Assembly (NCBI RefSeq): GCF_002356075.1
Contig: NZ_AP017902.1
Coordinates: 372,001 to 436,000, forward strand
Direction of reading: 5' to 3'
Source of the DNA: Mycoplasmopsis bovigenitalium
GTDB lineage: Bacteria; Bacillota_I; Bacilli_A; Mycoplasmatales; Metamycoplasmataceae
DNA: 64,000 nt
The notes beneath the pieces were generated by a model that saw only the letters and a list, made by a program, of their open reading frames with translations, did no database searches and had not been told where the DNA came from. Both the position numbers and the translations under genes were made by a program. Of this stretch, positions 21,443-32,518 are shown one piece after another; the stretch's first letter is position 1, and each line of letters begins with the position of its first letter.

Positions 21443-21493
21443 TTATAAATAATAAAAGCTATGCACATTTGTTGCGTTTAAGATTACTATTAG

Positions 21494-21521
21494 AAAATAC
21501 ACAGCAAAAGCCGTGTATTTT
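21494..21521. terminator. Terminator between lipoprotein relic and TM2 gene
   Basis: AAAATACAC and GTGTATTTT arms, 10-base interior including a GC/GC pair. Lies 6 bases beyond the TM2 stop and can serve both converging genes. Confidence 0.7.
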
Positions 21522-21526
21522 AATTA

Positions 21527-21727
21527 TTATTCAAGTTTGTTGCCTTGTTTGTCTTTAAACTTACCAATGATAAGTAGGATAAAGTCAACAATTGATCCAA
21601 TACCAAATAGTCCACCTGTTAGCAATCATATGACACCGGTACCAATTTTGCCTACATAAAATCTATGTATTCCTAAACCGCCAAGGAAAAAGCATAAAAG
21701 TATGGCAGTGATTTTCGATTTTTTCAT
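21527..21727 (-). CDS. TM2 domain membrane protein
   Basis: 66 aa; missed under the standard code because a TGA Trp lies in the middle (VIWLL). Two hydrophobic helices separated by a short loop with the TM2 signature GGLGIHRFYVGK followed by a Gly-rich second helix, ending in a short charged tail. AAGGAG precedes the ATG at good spacing. Function of bacterial TM2 proteins is not established. A 25-base TA repeat begins 35 bp upstream of the start codon, where the promoter should be, so expression may vary with repeat length. Confidence 0.9.
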
Positions 21728-21761
21728 AAATCTCCTTTCAAAATATTTGTTCAAATAAAAT

Positions 21762-21786
21762 TATATATATATATATATATATATAT
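21762..21786. repeat. (TA)12 tract in TM2 promoter
   Basis: 25-base uninterrupted TA dinucleotide repeat 35-59 bp upstream of the TM2 start codon. Its right distance for a -10/-35 spacer and its twin at 57162-57188 suggest a slippage-prone promoter. Confidence 0.7.
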
Positions 21787-21927
21787 GAGAAAAAGACAAA
21801 AAAAATAAAATAATTTTTATTAAAATCCATATTTTTACATATTAATTTCCCAAATATATAAGTATTATCGGTTAATTATTATCATTAAGTAAATATCTTA
21901 AAAATATTTGCAAAGAAATAAAACTGA

Positions 21928-21957
21928 ACAAAAAGTTGGCATTTTGTGCTCAACTTT
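21928..21957 (-). terminator. Terminator of the HAD gene
   Basis: AAAGTTG/CAACTTT arms with a 12-base loop and T5 on the minus strand, about 20 bp after the HAD stop. Confidence 0.8.
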
Positions 21958-21978
21958 CTTTAATTTAAGCATTTTATT

Positions 21979-22788
21979 TTACTTTTTGAATATAAATTTC
22001 AGTGTTTTGGCAAGTCCGCCCTTTTTATAATTAAATGGACTAACAAAATTTGCAATAGATTTATATTCCTTTGAAGCGTTTTTCATTGCTATGCTATAAC
22101 GAACTTTGCCAATTGTGGTTGAATCATTCATTGTATCCCCAATATGAATGCAATCAAATGGGTCGATATTTAGATACTGCGCAAATTTTTGTTCAGCAAT
22201 ACCCTTTGAAGCTTCAATATTTGTTACTTCTAAAAATGTGTTGTAATTTCTTGCACAAAGAATGTTTAATTCTTTACCAATTGTATTGTTTAATTCATTA
22301 AGAAAATTTTTTAAATTATTTTTATTTAAAGACCAAAAAATAAGTTTGTAAATGTCATCTTCAAGATTGATTTCAGATACTTTTTTCGCTTTTCCTTTTT
22401 TAAAGAAAGTAGCAAGCTTAACAACTAATGAATTTGAGTAAGTTTGGTTTCTAAAATCTGAGTTGACGATAGTTGTAATATTGTATTTTTTTACTAATTT
22501 TTCAATGATTTGGCAATGAACTTTTTCAATGGGTTTAGAAAATATTTCATTGTTGTCAACAATAATTTTTGCTCCATTCCAAGCAATTAAATCTTGTGAA
22601 TTTAATTGACTTAAAATATTGAAAGTTTTTTTATTCAACCCTCTACCACTTGAAACAACAACTTTTATACCAGACTTTTTCAAATTATTAATTGTTTCTA
22701 TATTCTCATCGCTTAATAATTTACGTTTATAATCAAGACTTGTACCATCTAAATCAATAAAGATAATTTTAATATTTTCAAAATTCAT
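21979..22788 (-). CDS. Cof-type HAD superfamily phosphatase
   Basis: 269 aa cytoplasmic hydrolase. Motif I FIDLDGTSLD at residues 10-19, SSGRG motif II, and motif IV HIGDTMNDS near residue 215. Same subgroup as the genes at 5285 and 54021. Preceded on the same strand by a small secreted protein gene 16 bp upstream. Substrate unknown. Confidence 0.9.
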   Translation of the reverse strand: MNFENIKIIFIDLDGTSLDYKRKLLSDENIETINNLKKSGIKVVVSSGRGLNKKTFNILSQLNSQDLIAWNGAKIIVDNNEIFSKPIEKVHCQIIEKLVKKYNITTIVNSDFRNQTYSNSLVVKLATFFKKGKAKKVSEINLEDDIYKLIFWSLNKNNLKNFLNELNNTIGKELNILCARNYNTFLEVTNIEASKGIAEQKFAQYLNIDPFDCIHIGDTMNDSTTIGKVRYSIAMKNASKEYKSIANFVSPFNYKKGGLAKTLKFIFKK

Positions 22789-22804
22789 ATTTTAATTATA
22801 ACAA

Positions 22805-23203
22805 TTAAAATGCATTGAATTCATATCTATGTGTGTATATATTATTATCTAATTTAGCCAGAAATTCCATGGTTAGTTTACTATCAGTTTCAAAGTTATA
22901 GTTAAAAGATAAATTCTCGGGACTTATTGATAATGAAGTTGCAACCTTATTTACAACAGCATTGACAATAGACTTATCAAATTTTACGTTTTCATTCGAA
23001 TAACGAATATATTGGTAAAAATCATGTGTATTTAATTTTGGATAAATATTTTCAATATTAAGTATTGGAGTTATATTTTGCTCATTGTTTTTATTCAATT
23101 GAGTATTGTTATGTTTCTTAGCAGAAACAACTGCGATTGGAACTACAACGGCTGCCACAGCAGCAACTGAACAACTTGAAATTATCAATGTTTTTTTATT
23201 CAT
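22805..23203 (-). CDS. Small exported or membrane-anchored protein, unknown
   Basis: 132 aa. N-terminal hydrophobic segment (residues 6-32, Ala/Val-rich, no clear lipobox at its end) and then an Asn-rich extracellular part. The start ATG 23203 overlaps the stop of the upstream gene (23196-23198), so the two are translationally coupled. An earlier ATG at 23224 is in frame but less likely because the signal-like segment begins at 23203. I do not recognise the family; its close link to the upstream gene suggests a shared function. Confidence 0.65.
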   Translation of the reverse strand: MNKKTLIISSCSVAAVAAVVVPIAVVSAKKHNNTQLNKNNEQNITPILNIENIYPKLNTHDFYQYIRYSNENVKFDKSIVNAVVNKVATSLSISPENLSFNYNFETDSKLTMEFLAKLDNNIYTHRYEFNAF

Positions 23204-24912
23204 TATTTTTTGCAAACCTTTCAAAATATCTTACGTCCAATGGATTAAGTTTTACAAATGACTCTATTTCTTTTGAATCTAATGAATATTTGACATTTGG
23301 AACATCAATATTAGCATCATTTATTTCTAATTTAATTTTTCCATATGATGGATCAAGCAGCGGTTTATCTATTTTTTGTCTATGTGAAATGTTTAATTTA
23401 ACAAAATCAATTGGTTTATTTTCTCCTCCTAAATCAAATTGATATTTAAAATGTGTAGATAAATTGCCCATGTGAGAATATGGAATAAATAATCCTCTAG
23501 AATCAAAATTATTTGAATTATTTATTTGTTTTATTGAATAATTAAATTCCGTGGGTTCGTTCCAATAATATTTATTAATTTCTTGTCCTGATGTGTAAAT
23601 GTTTGAAATAACTTCCCTGTTTAACTTATCTCTATTATTTAAATTATTTCATTGATCACCTGAAAATGATTCAAACCCATTTTTAGACAATGATTGATGT
23701 CTTGTAAAAATGTCATTATAAACACTAAAAGGGGCTCAATTTTTATATTCTAATTCTGGTGTTTTATTGAATGTTCTTGTTTTATTATCTTTAATTTTTA
23801 AGTTTGCTAAATATGTTTTATTTTTGTGTTCTAAATCATTAATAATTATTTCACCATCTATATATGATTTAGAAGAACCAAGCAAGTCATTGTCTATTTC
23901 TCCAAAATCAAATGAATAGTAGTCAGCAATATTAAAATTAATTTTGTTATTTACAGTAGTTAAATAGTGCTCATTTAAGTCTAAATTTTCTTTTTTGATC
24001 TCTCATATTTCATGATTTGGGTAAGTTTGTTGAAATACAATTGATTTTAGATCTTTGAACTTTAAATTTAACTTTTTAGATGTGATAATTATGTTGTAAA
24101 GATTAAAATATTTTACATCGTCTGGCTTAAATTCAATGTTTGTATTTTCGTATTTAAATAATGGGTCAATTGTTATAAATTGGTCTCTTTCGCCTAATGT
24201 ATAACCACTTGAAGAAATTTTTCAATCTTTTTCATGTTCAAAATGTTTACCATTTACTGAAATAAGCAAATCTTTTGGATCTATTCTCTGTGCACTTCTA
24301 ATAGTGTCTGAATAGTGAGAGTGCCCTCAATCAGGTGTTGCGAATGTAATTGAAATAACAAATTGGTCATTGTTAAAAAATCTTTTAATCTCGATTCTTC
24401 CCCTAATCAATTTTCCAAAGTATCTTGAACGCATTGCTGTTTGTGGGTCATATATGTTAACTTCAAACTTGCGATCTTTAGGAACTTGCGGGAATTTTTT
24501 TGAAGTTTTTTTAGCAACAATTTGATAAGGATCAATAGTTACTCTTGATACGATTTGTGGCTCATTGTTTGAGTTAATTAAGGTAAAAATACAAAAACTC
24601 CTCTATTGCTTTTTTTCTATTTTTATAATATGTTGTTTTTGAAAAATATTTATCGTATCAAAGTTTATCTGTATTATATTCATCAAATTCTTTCTCAATA
24701 ATCATTGCTGAGGTTTTGTCCATTAAAGATAATGTTTCTTTGAATCTTGAAATAGGAACATTTTCGTTGGTATCTTTGATTTTATTTGAATATTTAAGCA
24801 TTAATTGTGCTTTTTTATTTGCTTTGTCTAACATAGCAAGTGATTTCACAGCATTATACCGTTCTGCTGAACTAATATGCTGTGTAAAATACATATTTTG
24901 AATATTGTTCAT
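23196..24912 (-). CDS. Unknown Mycoplasma protein, apparent frameshift near N-terminus
   Basis: Two frames that look like one protein of about 571 aa. The first (24912 to TAA 24574, start with AGGAAA upstream) is helical and ends IEEFLYF. The second, without its own start, continues TLINSNNEPQ and runs to TAA 23196. They join if one T is removed from the T5 run at 24585-24589. Several TGA Trp codons follow the family-like pattern WxxWx. The long second part is rich in Asp/Asn/Tyr with no signal peptide or membrane helix. No domain recognised. It is either a recent pseudogene, a sequencing error, or a slippage-controlled gene. Confidence 0.55.
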
Positions 24913-24972
24913 TTTCCTACCAAAATTTAATATGTATTAATAAAAAATTTTTAGAAAAAAGGAAAAAATTAA

Positions 24973-24997
24973 TAAAAAAACAGGATTTTTCCTGTTA
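24973..24997 (-). terminator. Terminator after rsmG
   Basis: AACAGG/CCTGTT arms with a 6-base loop and T7 on the minus strand; the stem overlaps the rsmG stop codon. Confidence 0.8.
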
Positions 24998-25642
24998 AAA
25001 ATTTTGAATGATTTTTCATGAAAGAGGCCAATTACTAGGAGTTTTAGTGTTTTTTCTTATCAATACTATGTATGACATTTCATTATTAACATTTTTATAT
25101 TCATGAACTTGAATATTTTCTTTTTGCTCAGGAAAAATATTCAAAAATTCCTCGATTTCTGATTGATAATTTCTACCTTTTAAAAGATAAAATAATCCGC
25201 CAGGTTTAAGTAAATGATGACACAACATGAACATATTTTTTATAGAAGAAACGGCTCTGGCGCATACTATGTCAAAAGTGTTTGATAAATTTTTAGTTTT
25301 CTCAGCTCGTGAATTTATAATTCGTAATTTGTCAATACTCAATTCATTTTTGACAGAGTTTAGAAAGTCACACCTACTTTGCATACCTTCGATAATTGTT
25401 AAATTAAAGTTATTATTTTTAATTAATGAAGGCAACGATGGAAAACCAGCGCCAGCCCCAATATCTGCGATATATTTGTTTCCAAAATCAATATTAATAT
25501 ATTGAGATTGGTCAAAAGAAATAACGGAATCATTTATTCCTTGTTCAATTATTTCTTCAAGAGTTTTAAAACCGGTTATGTTCTTTTTTTGATTATAATC
25601 AAAAACTAAATTAGCATACTTAAACAGTTTATTATTGTCCAT
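24995..25642 (-). CDS. rsmG: 16S rRNA (guanine-527-N7)-methyltransferase
   Basis: SAM-dependent methyltransferase (GidB family) acting on G527 in the 530 loop of 16S rRNA. 215 aa. SAM site DIGAGAGFPSLP, then SRAEKT and the conserved ARAVSSIKNMF segment. TGA at 25016 is Trp and the true end is TAA 24995. The start overlaps the prs stop (TAATG). Confidence 0.95.
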
Positions 25643-26613
25643 TATTGTTTAATTTCATCTGCAATTGTGTCATATAAATCACTGACCGATGTTCCGCTGA
25701 TTGACGCTTTAATAACGCCCGCCAAAAATGTATCAAGACTAATTACTTTTAATTTATCAAATTTTTCCAATAATTCTGAATTATCAATTGAATCGGTAAC
25801 AATAACTTTGCTTACATGTGGGTGGTTTTGAAACATTTCAAAACCTTTTGTAAAAATTCCATGAGTGGCAGCAACAACAATTTTGTTTGCTCCATGTTGT
25901 TTCAGTGTATCTACAGCTTTTAAAATTGTTCCACCAGTGTCAATTATGTCATCAATGATCACAGCATTTTGGCCTTCAACTTCTCCAATTAAGCCCATTA
26001 CTTCTGTTTGGTTTACACCAACTCTACGTTTATCAATTATGCTAATTTTTACTGAATTAGAGATTAATTCAGCAAGTTTTCTTGCTCTTATTGTTCCTCC
26101 ATGGTCAGGAGAAACAACAGTAAAGCGTTCATTTAATTCTTTTACAGCCTTTGCAATTGGATAAGCCCCTCTAAGATCATCAATTGGAATATTGAAAAAA
26201 CCTTGAATTGCTGGGTTGTGTAAATCAACTGCAATAATTTTTGTTGCGCCAGCAGTTTGAATTAAATCAGCAACTAGTTTAGCACCAATAGGTTGGCGAC
26301 CACTTGCTTTTCTATCTTGTCTAGCATATCCATAATAACTTAAAGCAATTGTGATTGTTTTTGCACTCGCTCTTTTCAATGAATCTACAAAAAGTAGTAA
26401 ATCCATAAGGTTGTCATTAACAGGTCTTGATGTTGACGCAACAACATAAACATCTTTATTTCTAACTGTTTCTTCACTAACTAGCATTCTTTCGCCGTCA
26501 GCATATAGTGTTTTTTGTATTTTTGAAACGTGTATACCTAAAATTTTTGCAATTTTGCTTGTTAAACTTTCGCAATTTGGCATCCCAAATAACATAATAT
26601 TTTCTAAAATCAT
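25642..26613 (-). CDS. prs: Ribose-phosphate pyrophosphokinase
   Basis: Makes PRPP from ribose 5-phosphate and ATP, the entry to nucleotide salvage. 323 aa. Motifs: YGYARQDRK, VVSPDHGGTIRARKLA and the PRPP-binding loop VIIDDIIDTGGT. I place the start at ATG 26613, ten bases after AGGAG; a longer frame upstream has no homologous content. Forms a two-gene unit with rsmG. Confidence 0.96.
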   Translation of the reverse strand: MILENIMLFGMPNCESLTSKIAKILGIHVSKIQKTLYADGERMLVSEETVRNKDVYVVASTSRPVNDNLMDLLLFVDSLKRASAKTITIALSYYGYARQDRKASGRQPIGAKLVADLIQTAGATKIIAVDLHNPAIQGFFNIPIDDLRGAYPIAKAVKELNERFTVVSPDHGGTIRARKLAELISNSVKISIIDKRRVGVNQTEVMGLIGEVEGQNAVIIDDIIDTGGTILKAVDTLKQHGANKIVVAATHGIFTKGFEMFQNHPHVSKVIVTDSIDNSELLEKFDKLKVISLDTFLAGVIKASISGTSVSDLYDTIADEIKQ

Positions 26614-26728
26614 CTTTTTTAAACTCCTAATATATCCATAATTATAATAAAGATTAGAAAAACGCATATTTATTACCCTAAAAAACAAAATTTTGTTAAA
26701 AATCTGCAAAATTTTTAACTAAATAATT

Positions 26729-26757
26729 TTTTGCTAAATTAAAAAATATACTATAAT
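26729..26757 (+). promoter_or_regulatory. tRNA promoter
   Basis: TATAAT at 26752-26757 about 22 bp before tRNA-Tyr, with TTTTGC 17 bases upstream. TTTTGCTAAA here and TTTAGCAAAA at 26769-26778 form a 10-bp inverted repeat around the -10, which may be coincidence. Confidence 0.5.
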
Positions 26758-26779
26758 ACATATGCTATTTTAGCAAAAT

Positions 26780-26863
26780 GGAGGGGTAGCGAAGCGGCCA
26801 AACGCGGGTGGCTGTAACCCACTTCCTCACGGTTCGGGGGTTCGAATCCCTCCCCCTCCACCA
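26780..26863 (+). tRNA. tRNA-Tyr (GUA)
   Basis: Class II tRNA with long variable arm; acceptor GGAGGGG/CCCCTCC, T-loop TTCGAAT, anticodon GTA in the loop CTGTAAC, encoded CCA. Confidence 0.95.
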
Positions 26864-26866
26864 TTT

Positions 26867-26941
26867 TGCCCCATCGCCAAGCGGCAAGGCATTGGTTTTT
26901 GGTACCAACACGCGTTAGTTCGAATCTAACTGGGGCAACCA
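26867..26941 (+). tRNA. tRNA-Gln (UUG)
   Basis: Acceptor TGCCCCA/TGGGGCA, anticodon stem TTGGT/ACCAA with loop TTTTGGT giving TTG, T-loop TTCGAAT, encoded CCA. Three bases after tRNA-Tyr, so one transcript. Confidence 0.95.
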
Positions 26942-26944
26942 TAT

Positions 26945-26964
26945 CACCTTAATGGTGTTTTTTT
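26945..26964 (+). terminator. Weak terminator after tRNA pair
   Basis: CACC/GGTG stem of four pairs with a 5-base loop and T7. Short stem, but well placed. Confidence 0.5.
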
Positions 26965-26991
26965 ATCGCCTTTTTGTGTTATTATTTTTGT

Positions 26992-27711
26992 ATGAATAAA
27001 ACAAAATCAACTTATAAAGCAACATTTGCAAATGTGATTCTTTGTGGATCATTAATTTCATTTGGTATATACTTAACAATTGCGATTTTTGGCGGAATAA
27101 CTTTTACCTTAAACAAAGCATATTTATTAAGTAATAATTGATCGCTGATTGTGTATATTGTTGCAGCAATTTTAAGTACTGCATTACTATTTGCAATATT
27201 GATTACTGGACCACTTTGAAATGTTTATGTACTTGGAATATTTAGTGCTATTTCAATGTTTTTTGTAGGATTTTTAACTCTTGGATATGTATTTAATAAA
27301 TTTTTAACATTAGAAGTTGAAACTTGAAAAATTTTATCAGTATTATTCATTCCAGCAGCGGTTATGATGCTAACAGGAACACTAGCTTATTACAATTTAA
27401 TTAACTTTAAAAAAGTATGAATTACATTGATTTTACTATTCATTACGTCAATTATTATTGCCTTAACCATATTCTTTGTAAGTAATAAAAATTTAGTGTA
27501 TGTATTATATTCACTTGTTTCATGTGCCATCTTTGCGGCATATATGGCTATTGATTGATTCTTGATAACAAGATTTAATAGAAAATACAAAGAATTAGGT
27601 AATGAGTTCTTATCATTGAAAAATGCAATAAAAATGTCAATGTACTTTGGCTTTAAATTGTCATATGATTATGTAATGATTGTTTATTATCTTTCAAGAA
27701 TTTTTAAATAA
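26992..27711 (+). CDS. Bax inhibitor-1/YccA family membrane protein
   Basis: 239 aa, about seven hydrophobic helices, six internal TGA Trp codons so it is invisible under the standard code. The end FGFKLSYDYVMIVYYLSRIFK corresponds to the conserved LxLDFINLFLxxLRxx end of the family, and the TGPLWNVYVLG and AAYMAIDW segments also fit. Bacterial members (YetJ) conduct Ca2+ in a pH-dependent way; the role here is unknown. No Shine-Dalgarno is visible before ATG 26992. Lies between tRNA genes. Confidence 0.75.
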
Positions 27712-27714
27712 TTT

Positions 27715-27734
27715 AATGGCTTTGCCATTTTTTT
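27715..27734 (+). terminator. Terminator after Bax-inhibitor-like gene
   Basis: AATGGC/GCCATT arms around TTT, then T-rich tail. Confidence 0.8.
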
Positions 27735-27749
27735 ATCGCAATAAAAAAA

Positions 27750-27826
27750 TGGCGATCACGAGAGGATTCGAACCTCTGACAACAAGCTTAGAAGGCTTGT
27801 GCTCTATCCTGCTGAGCTACGCGACC
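27750..27826 (-). tRNA. tRNA-Arg (UCU)
   Basis: Minus-strand cloverleaf: acceptor GGTCGCG/CGTGATC with G-U pairs, D arm GCTCAGCAGGATAGAGC, anticodon stem CAAGC/GCTTG with loop CTTCTAA (TCT), T arm AGAGG/CCTCT, encoded CCA. Confidence 0.93.
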
Positions 27827-27925
27827 ACGTGAATTTATTTTATATCTTTTTCAATATTTACAAAATATTTTTATTAAAAATAAAGTAAAATTTGAATATT
27901 ATTTAACAAAACTAAGAGAGGCGCT

Positions 27926-29411
<1,486 letters not shown>

Positions 29412-29437
29412 TTTCGAAAAATGAGTATATTCGTAAA

Positions 29438-30310
29438 TTATATTGAGTGAGAACTATTGTGTTTTTTTATTATGTTTATCAATGATGATAATTTATGACC
29501 ATCCTGACTTATGTTAGGATTTTTGTTGTAATATTCGAATAATTTTTCAATAGATAATAATGAAAAAAATATTGTTACTTTATCTGATAGTATTCTTGTG
29601 GTTAAAATGTCATTTAATATATCAAACAAGAATCATTTATTAATATTCTCAGACCCAAAGCCATCAAGAACTAAAACATCTGCACTTTTTAATATCTTAA
29701 TTATTTCAGGATTTCTGTTGTTCTTATCTGTAAATCCGTTTTTTAATTTTGCAAACAATGTAGATGTCTTAACATAAACAGAACTCATTTTATTCATTGC
29801 AAAATCAATTGCGATTGATTGAGCATATTTTGAATTATTTATTGAATCTCCGCTTGAAATATACAAACCACCAACAGAATTATTATCTTTTATTAATTGA
29901 AGTTTATTTTCAATCTCTCTTTGCGAGTTAATGTTTCTTACAACAGTTTTATTTAATCTTAAGTTGACATCTATTTCATCAAAATCACTCAATCAAAGAT
30001 ATTTTTGTATGTTTAAAAAATCAGAAACCTTGTGATTGAATGTTTTATTGAACACTAGCTCATTTTTTTGGTTGCGCTCAACACTAAATTTATAAACCGA
30101 CGAGCTAGGATTGTCCAAATAATTTTTAACATCCAAAAACTCGGGTAAATATAATAAAAGCTCATCTCAGGTAATTTTTAATGACTCCATCAACTTAGCT
30201 AATTCTAGCGACTTCGAAATTATCTTTTTTATTTGCTTTTTGCGTTCTTTCTCAGTTGAAGCAAATAAATTTAAAAAGTCTAAATCTTTTGTTTCATTTA
30301 TTGAGTCCAT
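29438..30310 (-). CDS. dnaI: DnaI-like helicase loader with degenerate P-loop
   Basis: Primosome protein expected to load the replicative helicase. 290 aa; N-terminal helical region, then an AAA+-like domain. The Walker A position reads YISSGDSINNSKYA, lacking the GxxGxGK(S/T) pattern, while the Walker B-like VLVLDGFGSE is kept and sits where DnaI has LMLDDIGAE. ATP binding is therefore doubtful. Translation starts 1 base after the DnaB stop. Assignment rests on order (DnaB-DnaI pair) plus the Walker B region; two TGA Trp codons occur in the N-terminal half and one after Walker B. Confidence 0.75.
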
Positions 30311-30311
30311 A

Positions 30312-31277
30312 TTAATAGTTTTCAATACTTTCAGCTTTTTCTAAAAGATTATAATAAGTCGCTTTGTATAAGTCTTTTTTGGTTACAACAAAATTTTTAC
30401 TGTTTTTCATTAATGAATCAAGATATTTTTCAAGAGGCTCAAACACAAATAATTCTTTTTTAATTAAATCTTTAATTATTTTATTTACATAGCGAAAATC
30501 AATTTTTCCACTCATCTCATTTGCATAGTAAAAAACTAAATTTATGCATGGGTCAGAAAAACCCGCTGTACGCGCTTCTTTAATAAGATCAACTATTTTA
30601 GTTGTTGCAATTTGGCCTTGAATTTGACTAAAGAAAACTCTTGAATCAGTTTTAAGTATAGCTTCATAAATATTTGGGAACTCAAAAGTATTTAAATCAA
30701 TCTTCTCTTGAGTTGATAAAGAAAGTTCAACAGTATCTACAGGATTATTGTTTGGTTTATTAATGAAGTCAACCAATGATAAATCTTCCTCAGTGTCAAA
30801 AACATCTTCATAAGAAGCAGTTATTTCATATAAACGACCGGCTCTTCTGAAAAGTTTTTGCTGATCAATACCAATTAAACGATCATAATTTTGTTTGCCA
30901 ATAATTTTCATTAATTTATTAGCTAAAATTGAATTTAATCTAATCCCTTTTTTATCAAGAGGTTTCTCAAGTGCAAACAATGTTTTACGATTTAAATCAT
31001 CAATGTGTGTTTCTAATAATGAGACAGCTTCAAGCTTTATTCTTGCGTCATTTAACTCATTAATATTCATTTTTAGCATATATGTAATGCTGTCATAATC
31101 GTGAAATCCAGAACCTTGATCATCGCTTATTGCAAGATCACGTAAATATTCATATAAAACAATGGCGTTTGACCCCAAAATTGGCGCATAAAATTTACGC
31201 AAGTTTTTTAAATCTTCACTTGCAATAAATGATGTTGTTTCAATTGTAAAAAATGGATAATTTAAGTTTTTTAACAT
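30312..31277 (-). CDS. DnaB/DnaD-type replication initiation protein
   Basis: 321 aa, related to B. subtilis DnaB (membrane attachment and helicase loading), not to the helicase of that name in E. coli. N-terminal winged-helix region (KFYAPILGSNAIVLYEYL) and a C-terminal DnaD/DnaB2 helical region (SDPCINLVFYYAN ... YVNKIIKD). Preceded by GAGG. Coupled to the DnaI-like gene, matching the Firmicute dnaB-dnaI arrangement. Confidence 0.88.
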   Translation of the reverse strand: MLKNLNYPFFTIETTSFIASEDLKNLRKFYAPILGSNAIVLYEYLRDLAISDDQGSGFHDYDSITYMLKMNINELNDARIKLEAVSLLETHIDDLNRKTLFALEKPLDKKGIRLNSILANKLMKIIGKQNYDRLIGIDQQKLFRRAGRLYEITASYEDVFDTEEDLSLVDFINKPNNNPVDTVELSLSTQEKIDLNTFEFPNIYEAILKTDSRVFFSQIQGQIATTKIVDLIKEARTAGFSDPCINLVFYYANEMSGKIDFRYVNKIIKDLIKKELFVFEPLEKYLDSLMKNSKNFVVTKKDLYKATYYNLLEKAESIENY

Positions 31278-31291
31278 ATACGCCTCGTCTA

Positions 31292-31319
31292 AAAAAGCAA
31301 GCCGATTTTAGCTGCTTTC
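31292..31319 (-). terminator. Terminator between coaE and dnaB
   Basis: Stem AAAGCAGC with GCTTGCTTT (one bulge) and T6 on the minus strand. Confidence 0.65.
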
Positions 31320-31328
31320 TAATCCATT

Positions 31329-31901
31329 TTATAAAATTGATTTAACTAATTTTAAAATTTTTTGATTTTGTTCTAAACTTTCGCAGTTATTAATATAAAT
31401 ATCCACAATCGGCTTTAAACTAAAAAGTGATTTTTTGATTGATTTTGGATCGTTTTTTGCATCTATTAGCATGATTGTTGACTTATCCACATTCCGTTTA
31501 ACTAGATTTTTTTGCCTTTTTTTAGGGTTATTTGACAAGCACAAAACAACAGAAATCAAAGACAAAAAATCACAATATTTATTGCTTAAATTAGGTAGCT
31601 CAGCTAACTCATATTTCCCATTTTTTAGTGTTGTAAAAATTTCTTGATAAACGATTTTTTCTAATCGTTCTAAATTATCAATATTTTGGCCAATTCACTG
31701 TTTAATTTTTGTTTTTGAAACACCGTTTTCATCAAGCAAAAAATCGCCTATTTCTTCTCTAATTTTTTGACATAATTTAGAACCCAATAAATAATTTTTT
31801 GCCACAAATTCATCAGCAAAAAATATTTTTGAATTATCAATACCTAAATTTTTTAAAAAAGTAGTTTTGCCTACCCCAATTTTTCCTATCACTGCAATCA
31901 T
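31329..31901 (-). CDS. coaE: Dephospho-CoA kinase
   Basis: Last step of CoA synthesis, phosphorylating the 3'-OH of dephospho-CoA. 190 aa. P-loop GKIGVGKTTF at residues 6-15, then DEFVAKN equivalent to the DAD.I.H substrate region but with the DAD motif weakened to ADEF, and KNLVKRN near residue 130 as the usual R.Q.R segment. Start ATG 31901 is 1 base after the YigZ stop; GGGG lies upstream. TGA Trp at 31695. Confidence 0.82.
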
Positions 31902-31902
31902 A

Positions 31903-32268
31903 TTATTCCCCACTGAATTTTTTAAGAGCAATCATCGCGCTTTTTAAATAAGCCCTTGAAATTCCGCCAGCTCCAAGTTTTATTCCGCCAAAATATCTAA
32001 CAACAAATATTGCTAAATTCCTTGCTTTTGTTTTCAAAAGCAAATCTCTTATTGGTTTGCCCGCTGTGTGCTTAGGCTCGCCATTATCATCACAACCGGC
32101 GTGTTGGATTTGATTTTCATAAAAAACATAACCATAACAAATGTGTCGAGCTTTTTTATGTTCTAATCACAATTTTGCAGCGAAATTTTTAACTTGTTCT
32201 TTATTTTCAACTTTTATGCAAATACTGTAGAATTTTGATTTTTTCTCTTCAAAATATTCAAGTTCCAT
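31903..32268 (-). CDS. YigZ/IMPACT family protein
   Basis: 121 aa. Contains the family signature HICYGYVF, DDNGEPKHTAGKPI and the RYFGGIKLGAGGISRAY segment. Only the N-terminal IMPACT domain is present; the C-terminal ferredoxin-like domain of full YigZ is missing. Relatives are thought to act in translation regulation, but the biochemical role is not known. Coupled to coaE. Confidence 0.88.
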
Positions 32269-32315
32269 AATTTAAATTATAAATTCATTTTAGCTAAAAA
32301 AAGGGATAAAAAAAA

Positions 32316-32393
32316 TGGGGCGAATGAAGGGATTCGAACCCTCGAATGACGGGACCACAACCCGCTGTGTTAGACCGCTTCACCACAATCGCC
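32316..32393 (-). tRNA. tRNA-His (GUG)
   Basis: Minus strand; anticodon stem GCGGG/CCCGT with loop TTGTGGT (GTG), T-loop TTCGAAT, an extra G at -1 pairing with discriminator C, the hallmark of tRNA-His, and an encoded CCA. Confidence 0.93.
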
Positions 32394-32518
32394 ATTTAGC
32401 AAAAATATTATAGAGTAATTTTTTGAATAAATAAATAAAATATTGATAATTTTTTTATTAAATTTATTTAATAAATTATAATATAAGTATTCATATTAAT
32501 ATTGAAAGGGGAAAAAAT

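Noticed and set aside
27827..27925. T-box leader before lysS
   Set aside because: Fewer than 100 bases separate the tRNA-Arg gene and lysS, and there is no T-box sequence or antiterminator.
31478..31486. Perfect DnaA box TTATCCACA
   Set aside because: Single copy inside coaE coding sequence with no cluster of boxes or AT-rich unwinding element; likely chance.
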